Source: Treponema sp.
GTDB lineage: Bacteria; Spirochaetota; Spirochaetia; Treponematales; Treponemataceae
Assembly (NCBI GenBank): GCA_017940255.1
Contig: JAGAZB010000029.1
Coordinates: forward strand, 1-40,974
Direction of reading: 5' to 3'
DNA: 40,974 nucleotides
Of the stretch, positions 14,159 through 20,781 are shown piece after piece; position 1 is the first letter of the stretch; each line of letters starts with the position of its first letter. A model generated the notes under the pieces. That model was not told where the DNA came from. It saw only the letters and a program-made list of their open reading frames with translations, and did not search any database. The position numbers and the translations under genes are program-made.

Positions 14159-14199
14159 AACAGAGCTGTCAGCAGGTTCCAATTGTCAGCAGCTCTGTT
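14159..14199 (-). promoter_or_regulatory. Hairpin in the leader of the capsid gene
   Basis: A 10-bp perfect stem (AACAGAGCTG with CAGCTCTGTT) with a 21-nt loop lies between the protease stop and the capsid ribosome-binding site. Read on the coding (minus) strand no U-run follows it, so it is unlikely to stop transcription there. A processing or stabilising role for the capsid message is plausible. Confidence 0.6.
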
Positions 14200-14213
14200 T
14201 TTTATTTGCACTT

Positions 14214-14843
14214 CTAAGCCCGTGCCAGGCCTTTAGTCAACTTATCCCAATACGAAAGCTCCTCAGGTTCCTGAATTACTTCCGTAATCTCCAGTTTTTT
14301 CTCTCCGTTTCGGGCAAATGGATTTGCCGGAACACAGCAGATAGAGAATTCCAAAAGCTCCTGCTTTCGGAAAATCAGATCGCATTCGCGATCCTTGGCT
14401 TCAAGAAACTCAACTTCCTCCGCAATAAATCCAACAGAGCCACAGCGTAAAGCGCCGGCCTTAACTCTCTCCCCAATACTCCATCCAAACTCGTCAAACT
14501 CTTTTGAGTTGAATACAATATCTCCCTCGAGCACTGTATCAGCCTTAACATTCTCCGCATATCCTATCGCTGGAATAGAGTAATCATGACTCCAGAGGAT
14601 TACAGGATTCGCAAGATAGTTCTTTAAGTTCCATCCGGCAGGATCGACTTTTTCAAAATCACGGTCTACATCAAAAGTACTCATCACCCAATGAAATGAA
14701 TCTTTCTGTACATCGATGCTTTTGAAAACTTCAACCTGAGGCGAAAGTTTTCCAGAATGTGTATTGTCCTTTAAGAAAGACAAAAACAGATTCTTGTTTC
14801 TGGAAAACTCCTTGTTTTCCACTCCGTCAATTTTTACTAACAA
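14214..14843 (-). CDS. Prohead maturation protease (HK97 family)
   Basis: 209 residues. The serine-protease signature of the family is visible: catalytic His86 in VILWSHDYSIPAIGY and Ser136 in LRCGSVGFIAEE, with the preceding STFDVDRDFEKVDPAGW. It cleaves the scaffold part of the capsid protein during maturation. The start is TTG with AGGAG six bases upstream, overlapping the end of the regulator-like gene by 7 nt. The C-terminal tail (about 175-209) is charged and may be self-cleaved. The gene lies before capsid as usual, but it is separated from the portal gene by an unexpected regulator. Confidence 0.85.
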   Translation of the reverse strand: MLVKIDGVENKEFSRNKNLFLSFLKDNTHSGKLSPQVEVFKSIDVQKDSFHWVMSTFDVDRDFEKVDPAGWNLKNYLANPVILWSHDYSIPAIGYAENVKADTVLEGDIVFNSKEFDEFGWSIGERVKAGALRCGSVGFIAEEVEFLEAKDRECDLIFRKQELLEFSICCVPANPFARNGEKKLEITEVIQEPEELSYWDKLTKGLARA

Positions 14844-15487
14844 CTCCAGCTCCTTAAGTTTATTTTTTCCAGCTGTTTATTCAGAACACTAAAATCTTTC
14901 ATGCTCTCAAAACCGATTTTCTTTTTAAGCCTGCTGATATGAATGCCAACAGCACCTTCGGATGCACTAACCAACCCACTGATTTGTTTAATGGATTTTC
15001 CTTCCCCAAGATACATACCAATCTCAAGCTCCATTTCGGTAATCTCAGAACAATACTTGCGGAAACGCAAATGTTCGTTTGAATCCAGACTGTCTAATAC
15101 TTCTTCCGGAAAAATCTTCTCGCCGGAAAAGATATTACGCAGCTTATTCACAAATTCTTTTTTGTTTCGAATATTACAAATAAAGCCATCAGCTTTAAGG
15201 TCGTAAACTCGAAGACCAAAGAATCTTGAACAGTCTCCCTGCTCAACAAAAATAATCCGAAGCTTGCTGTTATAAACACGCAAAGCTGTCATTTTGAATC
15301 GAAGAACATAACTCAGAAAATACTTATCAAAAATGACAATATCATCTTCAGCACTCTTCAAATGATAAATGATGTCAGTATCATTTGAACCATCTACAAT
15401 CTGCAGTGAAGGCATTGCTGCCTTCGCACAATGAGTAATAATTTCTTTTGTAAAATCATCACATACTGCAATTATGATTTTTTTCAT
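14837..15487 (-). CDS. Response-regulator-like protein, degenerate receiver plus LuxR HTH, inside head operon
   Basis: 216 residues. Residues 1-120 resemble a receiver domain: acidic pair Asp10-Asp11 (IAVCDDFTKE) and candidate phospho-acceptor Asp54 (VIFDKYF). The usual Thr/Ser after strand 4 is absent (RIIFVEQGD), and the conserved Lys of strand 5 is replaced (GFICNIRNKKEF). Residues about 149-200 are a NarL/LuxR HTH (ITEMELEIGMYLGEGKSIKQ followed by SASEGAVGIHISRLKKKIG). It should bind DNA but probably not by normal phosphorylation. It sits between portal and protease, overlapping the latter by 7 nt, so it is made with head proteins. It may regulate late or cargo genes or a host promoter. 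I know of no standard head-operon role. Confidence 0.8.
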   Translation of the reverse strand: MKKIIIAVCDDFTKEIITHCAKAAMPSLQIVDGSNDTDIIYHLKSAEDDIVIFDKYFLSYVLRFKMTALRVYNSKLRIIFVEQGDCSRFFGLRVYDLKADGFICNIRNKKEFVNKLRNIFSGEKIFPEEVLDSLDSNEHLRFRKYCSEITEMELEIGMYLGEGKSIKQISGLVSASEGAVGIHISRLKKKIGFESMKDFSVLNKQLEKINLRSWSC

Positions 15488-15505
15488 TTTTGTACCTCTT
15501 TTTTG

Positions 15506-16693
15506 TTATTGAGATTGTTCAACAGGAACCAATGAAGAAGCTCTGAACCAGGTATCACCCCATGGTTTTGTATTCTCGCCACGTTTACGCAGAACATCAT
15601 TAATGGTTTTCAAGCCGGCATTGATTTCTGCAATATCCCTGTTACTCTGGGCATCTTCTGATTCCTGTAACTCAGGTATAGAATCAAGATTAAATACACC
15701 AGTTTCAGGCAGATTAAATCTTCTGAACAACTGCACCTCAAGAACCTCTTCAAAATTCTTAAGGAGGGGAATTAATGTATAGTTCCAAAAGGCTCTGTGC
15801 TGACTGTCTGTATCAGTACCACTTAAAGAACTCTTGGAATCCTGTATATTCGCCACTCGTGGAGGTATTCCATATTTCGCGAGCAGTGTATACAAGTTCC
15901 ACTTTTTCATATCATAAAGTTTCAGAACATCAGGGCTAAAAGTAAGCGGCTGATACTCTGTACCTTTACCCAGCACAGCAACACGATTCTTCATGCCGCG
16001 GCCATATTTCCTGTCCCAGGTCCTCGCCAATAGCTCTGCTTCAGCTTCTGTTAATACCTGGTCCGTCTTCAGTAAACCTTTCGGAACTCCTCCTTCTTTA
16101 AGCAAGCCTGTGTTTTGCTTTGCCGCAAGTAAATCCTGTTCAACCTCAAGCCCCAAACTTACCAGCGGACTTACACCCCTGTAGACATTCCATGGGTTCC
16201 AGTCCTTAAAATGAATTACCTCATCAGGAAGAATCATCAGCGGCCGTCCGCTGCCTTCTTCCGTGTAAACCCATTTGGTAATTTTTCCGCCGTCAACGAC
16301 ATGCTGCATGTATCGCGGATTAAGAATGAAAATCTCAGTTGGAATCCCACAGACATAGTTTTCTCCGAACCACCAGAATGCTTCACCATCCAGACTCCAC
16401 CAGGCACAAGTCTGCTTCCATAAATCAAAGCGGCTCAGATTTTTATTTGGAAAACGAAAAAGATTAGCAAGAGCAGTGTCACGTTCTACAGTTCCATTTT
16501 TACGTACTTCAAATTCTGCTCTTGCAACGTTACGAGTCAAAATATCGATACACACAGAAACCCAGGCATGTTGAAGATAAGGATCAGTGCATGTCTTTTT
16601 CTCACGCACAGAAAAGTCCTCAGCAACTGTCTCTCCATTGAGTTGTTCAAAACTTTGTAATTGTTTCTGCTGCTTTCTTCTGAATAAACTCAC
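15506..16693 (-). CDS. HK97-family phage portal protein
   Basis: 395 residues, a usual size for the family. Characteristic blocks are LQHAWVSVCIDILTRNVARAEF near the N terminus, the wing region with PRYMQHVVDGGKITKWVY, the MILPDEVIHFKDWNPWNVYRG block, the stem around SGTDTDSQHRAFWNYTLIPL, and NDVLRKRGENTKPWGD near the C terminus. Twelve copies form the DNA entry ring at one capsid vertex and dock the terminase. The start is GTG with AGGAA seven bases upstream. It follows TerL by 35 nt. Confidence 0.9.
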   Translation of the reverse strand: MSLFRRKQQKQLQSFEQLNGETVAEDFSVREKKTCTDPYLQHAWVSVCIDILTRNVARAEFEVRKNGTVERDTALANLFRFPNKNLSRFDLWKQTCAWWSLDGEAFWWFGENYVCGIPTEIFILNPRYMQHVVDGGKITKWVYTEEGSGRPLMILPDEVIHFKDWNPWNVYRGVSPLVSLGLEVEQDLLAAKQNTGLLKEGGVPKGLLKTDQVLTEAEAELLARTWDRKYGRGMKNRVAVLGKGTEYQPLTFSPDVLKLYDMKKWNLYTLLAKYGIPPRVANIQDSKSSLSGTDTDSQHRAFWNYTLIPLLKNFEEVLEVQLFRRFNLPETGVFNLDSIPELQESEDAQSNRDIAEINAGLKTINDVLRKRGENTKPWGDTWFRASSLVPVEQSQ

Positions 16694-16728
16694 TTACTGT
16701 TTCCTAAATTATCGGTAAACCAAAAAAC

Positions 16729-17940
16729 TTACGCCATTACCACGCCGCTGGTCACTGCGCTGAAGATTGCGTAACGCATAGCGTCCATGTAATGGTCATT
16801 TACTTTTACAATCTGATTATTCTCATCACGAGAGTAATCCCAAATCTCTCCAAGAACACCGGTACAGTCTTTGCATACAAAAAACTTTCCACGTTCAATC
16901 AATGCAATAATGTAATCAATTCCTGCATCCACAGAGTTATTAGCCTTAACACCTCCAGGTACTTCCTGAATTCTTTCGCCACCTGCCGGGTCACAGTAGG
17001 TAACAAAGCTCTCGTTATACCAGCCCTTAGCAGTCTGGTTTTCTACGCTGGTTTTAGTTGTAATGTTGAATCCGCCATAGTCACCAATGACGTAAACACA
17101 GTCTCCAACCCAGCCAATTTTTACAGCCGCAATATGTAAACCAAAGTCCTGACCGCCAGTGTATTTATCAAACACAGAAGGAAGCTTGTCACGAGGTAGA
17201 ATCATAGATTCTTCAAACTTCTCGTAAACGCTGCCTTCCGGTTTTACCCAAAGACCATCACGGAATCGTGTCCTCTGTTTTTCCGGCATGTTGTCCAGAA
17301 TGTCACTGATATAATCTTCATCAAGATTTTCAGCGTTATCCATCGGGTTCAAAACAGCAGAAGCATAAAGCTCTGGCTTGTTTAGTTTTTCATCCGTTCG
17401 AGGTTCAATCTTTCGAATGAAAACTTTGTAAGCCCAATGCATCGGCGAACACGGGTTACAATCATAAAAGAACTTGTTCTTACAGCCTTCAACTTTCATC
17501 GCCAATCGGCTGTAAGCTGTTGTTATCGCAGAGTATGAAATCTGGCTTACTTCGTTAAAGTAAATCGTCACATACTCGTGGCCAAGGATGCGGTCAACCT
17601 GTTCCTTATCACCAAGTCCGCCAATCCAAATCTCGCTACCGTTCCACAAGGTAATCAAACCATCGTGTACGTTAGCTTTGTAATTGTTCGCACCAATCGT
17701 TTTGTTCAGCCATGGCAAAAGCGTTTCGTGCAGTACAGAGCTTCTCGCATCCTTTGCACGAAAGCGGCATATCAGATGTCTGCTTCCTGGGTAACGGCAG
17801 GCACGAAAGATAATCGCCATTACAAGAACCGTAGTCTTTCCAGAACGTGAACCACCAAAAAGCAGAACATGTTTCGCAGAAGAACTAAGCAGCTCTAAAG
17901 CTTTTTTCTGTACAGCCGTTGGCTTAAAGAGCTCTCTCAT
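16729..17940 (-). CDS. Terminase large subunit (TerL)
   Basis: 403 residues. Packaging ATPase: Walker A GGSRSGKT (29-36), Walker B strand ending in Glu130 (VTIYFNEVSQI). C-terminal RNase H-like nuclease: Asp265 (GGQDFGLHI), Asp317 (TYCDPAGG), and Asp382/Asp386 in the NDHYMDAMRY signature. It pumps DNA into the prohead and makes the end cuts; the family is Terminase_3/PBSX-like. ATG overlaps the TerS stop (ATGA). All catalytic residues that I can check are present, so the packaging motor looks functional. Confidence 0.93.
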   Translation of the reverse strand: MRELFKPTAVQKKALELLSSSAKHVLLFGGSRSGKTTVLVMAIIFRACRYPGSRHLICRFRAKDARSSVLHETLLPWLNKTIGANNYKANVHDGLITLWNGSEIWIGGLGDKEQVDRILGHEYVTIYFNEVSQISYSAITTAYSRLAMKVEGCKNKFFYDCNPCSPMHWAYKVFIRKIEPRTDEKLNKPELYASAVLNPMDNAENLDEDYISDILDNMPEKQRTRFRDGLWVKPEGSVYEKFEESMILPRDKLPSVFDKYTGGQDFGLHIAAVKIGWVGDCVYVIGDYGGFNITTKTSVENQTAKGWYNESFVTYCDPAGGERIQEVPGGVKANNSVDAGIDYIIALIERGKFFVCKDCTGVLGEIWDYSRDENNQIVKVNDHYMDAMRYAIFSAVTSGVVMA

Positions 17941-18464
17941 AAGTCCTTAAAGCTGTCAGCAAAAGTTATCGCCAGCTCGCCTTGTACCGGCTTATTGTTT
18001 TCTTTGTCTGCACCCGTAATAAACGAATCCAGCTTTGCAGAACGCTCAAGCAAATCCATTGCTCCATCTGCATTCAAGTCATCAGGCTTCAGCGTTTTAA
18101 TCCGCTGAGCTACAAGCTCATCAAAGCCGTTCAACATTTCCATCTGGCGTTTACGGCGTTCAACTCGTTCAGCTAAAATCTCCCTTTCAGTTTCTTTTGC
18201 AATATACGCATCGTATTCAGCAGCACGTTCATTCCAACGAAACATCCGTGCATAACGCGCCCAGGAGCCGTACTTATTCGGCTCAATTCCGTTCAGCTCA
18301 AGACAGGCTTTAATGCTGCGCTTGTAGCCCATAGAACGGAAAAGGCAGAAGGCCTTGAAAGCCTTGGGAGATTCGCCTTCCAATTTTTTCTCCCAGGATT
18401 TCAAAGCTTCTTCTGTCTGAACAAGTTCACTGCTGCTAGTACAAACAGTGTCCTTTTCTCCCAC
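17937..18464 (-). CDS. Terminase small subunit-like protein (TerS)
   Basis: 175 residues if started at GTG 18,464, which has AAAGGAGG eight bases upstream; a longer frame to 18,551 would overlap the previous gene. The N-terminal part has a helix-turn-helix-like run (FCLFRSMGYKRSIKACLELNG, then YGSWARYARMFRWNERAAEYD), followed by a long charged coil (AKETEREILAERVERRKRQ) and a C-terminal segment near AKLDSFITGADKENN. This is the usual TerS layout of DNA-binding head, coiled oligomerisation part and TerL contact tail. It picks the packaging start site. Coupling to TerL supports the call. Confidence 0.75.
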   Translation of the reverse strand: MGEKDTVCTSSSELVQTEEALKSWEKKLEGESPKAFKAFCLFRSMGYKRSIKACLELNGIEPNKYGSWARYARMFRWNERAAEYDAYIAKETEREILAERVERRKRQMEMLNGFDELVAQRIKTLKPDDLNADGAMDLLERSAKLDSFITGADKENNKPVQGELAITFADSFKDL

Positions 18465-18486
18465 GCCTAAAACCTCCTTTGCCCGA

Positions 18487-18675
18487 TTATTTTTGAACCA
18501 CAAGTCGTGTGGTCTTGCGCTTAGTAAGATGTTCCGAAAAAGCCTTTTCAAGCTTTACAGGAAATCCATCGTTCAATGTTATCTTCACAATAATGTCGCC
18601 ATACTTCTGTTCGCCAGCAATCCTGCGTACAAACTCATTCGATTCTTCAAGGACTTTTGAAAGCGGAATATTCAT
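18487..18675 (-). CDS. Small hypothetical protein (62 aa) before TerS
   Basis: Start at ATG 18,675 with GGAGG seven bases upstream; that site overlaps the end of the excisionase-like gene. A soluble, basic protein (MNIPLSKVLEESNEFVRRI, then DIIVKITLNDGFPVKLEK, then HLTKRKTTRLVVQK). No family recognised. Its placement between excisionase and TerS, with a good ribosome site and codon pattern, supports that it is expressed. It could be a small regulator or a TerS accessory. Confidence 0.6.
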   Translation of the reverse strand: MNIPLSKVLEESNEFVRRIAGEQKYGDIIVKITLNDGFPVKLEKAFSEHLTKRKTTRLVVQK

Positions 18676-18677
18676 GC

Positions 18678-18881
18678 TCACACCTCCATAGCAGGGCAGA
18701 CCATTGAGCCAAGCCAGTTATATAAATCAGACTTACGAAAAATAATATGTCTGCCATAATTCACATGCGGAATCTTTTTCTCTCTTGCAAGCCGGTACAA
18801 GAAAGTTGTACTGAATTTCAGGTACGCCGCAGCTTCTTCAACCGAAAGCAACTCCATGTTTTCTTTTTCAGTCTCGTCCAT
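18678..18881 (-). CDS. Excisionase / AlpA-like MerR-type DNA-binding protein
   Basis: 67 residues from ATG 18,881 (GGAG six bases upstream); an ATG twelve bases further up is also possible. The domain is a helix_turn_helix_17/excisionase family: LLSVEEAAAYLKFSTTFLYR, then AREKKIPHVNYGRHIIFRKSDLYNWL. These proteins bend att DNA to steer the integrase towards excision and often regulate early or late transcription. It is the first gene after a terminator and the 42-nt element, in line with its being the switch protein and first gene of the late array. AlpA-like proteins also turn on satellites. Confidence 0.85.
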   Translation of the reverse strand: MDETEKENMELLSVEEAAAYLKFSTTFLYRLAREKKIPHVNYGRHIIFRKSDLYNWLGSMVCPAMEV

Positions 18882-18921
18882 AAAAATCTCCATGGGCTTT
18901 TTACGCAGAGCAAAAGAGTAT

Positions 18922-18954
18922 AAAAAAAGCCACAACAGTTTTCTGTTATGGCTT
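18922..18954 (-). terminator. Rho-independent terminator between integrase and excisionase genes
   Basis: On the minus strand a 12-bp stem with one mismatch (AAGCCATAACAG, loop AAAA, CTGTTGTGGCTT) runs into a run of seven Ts. It lies just downstream of the 42-nt element and about 40 bases before the excisionase start. It would end the integrase transcript, and also any short RNA started at the element, unless antitermination occurs. Confidence 0.8.
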
Positions 18955-18959
18955 AATGA

Positions 18960-19027
18960 TAAATCCAAAGTGTTAAGCAAAAAGGTTTAGGATTTTTAAC
19001 CCTGAGGTTAATATTTCTAAACCTTTT
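18960..19027 (-). promoter_or_regulatory. Duplicated 42-nt phage regulatory element, switch copy, with extra inverted repeats
   Basis: The 42-nt block is at 18,960-19,001 (see the copy at 8,426). Around it are an outer inverted repeat AAAAGGTTTAG/CTAAACCTTTT (18,980-18,990 and 19,017-19,027) and an inner one TTAACC-CTGA-GGTTAA (18,996-19,011). This gives four AAGGTT-like half-sites in about 50 bases between the integrase stop and the terminator, as expected for an operator bound by a dimer or tetramer. The binding protein is not known. Confidence 0.7.
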
Positions 19028-19033
19028 CGCACA

Positions 19034-20389
19034 TCAGGCAGAAATAATACATTCCTTCCAGGCATCCCGCATAATGCTTCGCATATTATTCAATTGCGTC
19101 ATAGTTTCATGGTCAGCATAATGCAAACTCATAGAAGCACTCTTATGACCAAGAATAGCCTGTACATTTTTAATATCAGTTCTCTGTGCAAGAAGAGTAG
19201 CGCAGAAGTGACGCAGGCTGTGAAATACAATGTTTCTCTCTTTGCGTTGTTCTTCGCTAATTCCAATTTCACTAAGAGCCTCATAAAAGCTGTCCTGGTA
19301 ATAAGCAGGTCTGCAAGGAATCTCCGGTTTCACGTTACTGAAAAATACATAACTCAAATCAGAGTAATTAGGATTAAGTCTTGCTCTGTTCATAAGCTGC
19401 AAAAGAAGCTCACGAGTAACAGGAACATCACGCTCTTCAGTATTCTTCGTAGACTTCAAACCGTCCTTCTCATTCCAGCTGTGACGGATATGCAAAAGAT
19501 CTGCCTGCATATCAAGGTCACAAACTCTAAGACCACTAATCTCTCCGGCACGCAAACCACAGTAAGCCGCAAGCTCAAAAGCAAGCTTTCCAAGATGGTT
19601 TCTCCAGTTCAGATTCAACAAAGAGCGAACTTCACTTTCAGTCGGAATATCACGCTTTTCGTTGCTAATACCATAACGCTCAGCACCAGCCATAGGATTA
19701 AACGAAATCTTACGCTTATCAAAAAGATATCCAATCGCCTTACTTCCACAAGTAATAGCATGGTTTACAGTAGAGCCCGAAAGACCTTTAACCGTGTAGA
19801 GGTAAAAGAAAAAGTCATCAAGTTCATCCTGTTCCAAATCCTCAACAAGCTTGTCCGGCCCAAAGTACGGAAGCCAGTGATTCTTAGCAAGTCCCTTCAT
19901 AGCATCAGTGTGCATACGCGAAAGTTTTTTACCCTTTGCAAAAGAACGCTGCAGAGCTTCAGACTTATCGTAATCCCAGAAGTTAATTAAGAACTCAGCA
20001 AGTTTTATGTCAGATTTTTTCGGAACAGGTTTCTCAACAGGAACAGAAACAGAAGCAACTGTTTGAACAGGAGTTGAGAGAGGAGTGGCAACAGATACGC
20101 CCATTTTTTGAGAAAGCATAGAAAACATAAGCTGCGCGTCAGAAGCAGAAAGACTGTTAATAATGCTTTGAACTTTTTGAGGAGAAACAGAATCAGGATT
20201 CAGAAAAGCCCGTGAATGACTCTTAGCTTCCGGCAAACCATTCTTTACCCAATCCGCCGCAATCACAGTAGCTTCAACTTTGTCTTTAGTATGAGTGCTT
20301 TTGGAAGCACCCTTCAAACCAGTAAGTGGATCAATCATTATGGCCATGTAATAGCCCCAATGATTCTTTACAAGATAGAACTGACGCAT
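19034..20389 (-). CDS. Tyrosine recombinase integrase
   Basis: 451 residues from ATG 20,389, chosen because AGGAGG lies five bases upstream; the frame stays open to 20,437. The N-terminal arm-binding part is followed by a SAM-like core-binding domain (about 125-235) and the catalytic domain. Active-site residues in revised numbering are Arg280 (YCGLRAGEISGLR), His390 and Arg393 (FHSLRHFCATLL), His415 (LGHKSASMS) and nucleophile Tyr424 (LHYADHE). It joins attP and attB for integration. It sits 240 bases from tRNA-Asn, with four 12-bp iterons in between. Complete and probably active. Confidence 0.93.
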   Translation of the reverse strand: MRQFYLVKNHWGYYMAIMIDPLTGLKGASKSTHTKDKVEATVIAADWVKNGLPEAKSHSRAFLNPDSVSPQKVQSIINSLSASDAQLMFSMLSQKMGVSVATPLSTPVQTVASVSVPVEKPVPKKSDIKLAEFLINFWDYDKSEALQRSFAKGKKLSRMHTDAMKGLAKNHWLPYFGPDKLVEDLEQDELDDFFFYLYTVKGLSGSTVNHAITCGSKAIGYLFDKRKISFNPMAGAERYGISNEKRDIPTESEVRSLLNLNWRNHLGKLAFELAAYCGLRAGEISGLRVCDLDMQADLLHIRHSWNEKDGLKSTKNTEERDVPVTRELLLQLMNRARLNPNYSDLSYVFFSNVKPEIPCRPAYYQDSFYEALSEIGISEEQRKERNIVFHSLRHFCATLLAQRTDIKNVQAILGHKSASMSLHYADHETMTQLNNMRSIMRDAWKECIISA

Positions 20390-20451
20390 AAAAACCTCCT
20401 GTTCTGACATATCAGGACAGCAGTGGAAAAACTTCAAACGAACAAGCTTTG

Positions 20452-20499
20452 TGTAGGTTCTTATGTAGGTCTTTATGTAGCTCGTTGTGTAGGTCTCAG
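20452..20499 (-). repeat. Four 12-bp iterons upstream of the integrase gene
   Basis: TGTAGGT-type units start at exactly 20,452, 20,464, 20,476 and 20,488: TGTAGGTTCTTA, TGTAGGTCTTTA, TGTAGCTCGTTG, TGTAGGTCTCAG. The strict 12-bp period is a little over one helical turn. Likely arm-type binding sites for the integrase or sites for its autoregulation. Too short and without spacers to be a CRISPR array. Confidence 0.8.
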
Positions 20500-20569
20500 T
20501 TTTTCCACAAGTCTTTAAGCGACCTTTCCATCAGGAGGGTACACTTAAATATATTGAATTGTCTGTAAA

Positions 20570-20586
20570 TCCTTATAACATAAGGA
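20570..20586. other. Perfect 7-bp inverted repeat, possible integrase core site
   Basis: TCCTTAT-AAC-ATAAGGA lies between the iterons and the tRNA terminator. Tyrosine recombinase core sites are inverted repeats around a short overlap, so it is a candidate, though the 3-bp centre is shorter than the usual 6-8. The rest of the spacer 20,390-20,593 holds only the iterons and no gene. Confidence 0.3.
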
Positions 20587-20593
20587 AATAGAT

Positions 20594-20625
20594 AAAAAAA
20601 AGACCTTCTCATCTGAGAAGGTCTT
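20594..20625 (-). terminator. Terminator of tRNA-Asn
   Basis: A perfect 12-bp stem (AAGACCTTCTCA and TGAGAAGGTCTT, 2-nt loop) followed on the minus strand by a run of Ts. It starts four bases beyond the tRNA 3' end. Confidence 0.9.
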
Positions 20626-20628
20626 AAG

Positions 20629-20701
20629 CGGCTGCTGCAGGTTTTGAACCTGCGACACATGGATTAACAGTCCATTGCTCTACCAGCTGAGCTAAGCAAC
20701 C
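20629..20701 (-). tRNA. tRNA-Asn (anticodon GTT)
   Basis: 73 nt read on the minus strand. The acceptor stem GGTTGCT pairs with AGCAGCC (one G-U), the D arm is GCTC-AGCTGGTA-GAGC, the anticodon arm is ATGGA-CTGTTAA-TCCAT giving GTT, and the T arm is GCAGG-TTCAAAA-CCTGC. Discriminator base G; CCA is not encoded. The gene is intact and next to the integrase, a usual attachment target, but no second copy of its 3' end was found at the far end of the element. Confidence 0.95.
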
Positions 20702-20713
20702 AACGTGAATATA

Positions 20714-20742
20714 AATATATAGAAAAGTTTAATTTATGTCAA
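20714..20742 (-). promoter_or_regulatory. Promoter of tRNA-Asn
   Basis: On the minus strand TTGACA (20,742-20,737), 17-bp spacer, TATATT (20,719-20,714). The expected start point is a few bases ahead of the tRNA 5' end at 20,701. Close to the sigma-70 consensus. Confidence 0.8.
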
Positions 20743-20781
20743 CAGTGAAAATGAAAAAGTGTGAATAAAAACGAAGAAAAA

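Larger units (their letters stand above)
364..20593 (-). mobile_element. Compact HK97-type prophage or satellite-like element (boundaries tentative)
   Basis: A continuous minus-strand array runs from a tyrosine integrase (right end) to an SF3 helicase and small Cys-rich gene (left end). In between are terminase, portal, protease, capsid, connector, tail-tip, lysis and fibre genes. The right end lies next to tRNA-Asn and its terminator. The left end is placed where host remnants begin. No tRNA-derived attR repeat was found at the left, so both boundaries are estimates. The length of about 20 kb is short for a complete tailed phage. No tape measure, CI-like repressor or DNA polymerase is recognised. 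It could be a small functional phage, a capsid-forming satellite or a reduced prophage. Confidence 0.85.

Noticed and set aside
14159..14199. Hairpin before capsid as a rho-independent terminator
   Set aside because: The T-run is only on the plus strand, where no gene reads into it; on the coding strand no U-run follows.
20452..20499. Short regular repeats that might be a CRISPR array
   Set aside because: Units are 12 bp, contiguous, and have no spacers; no cas genes are in the window.
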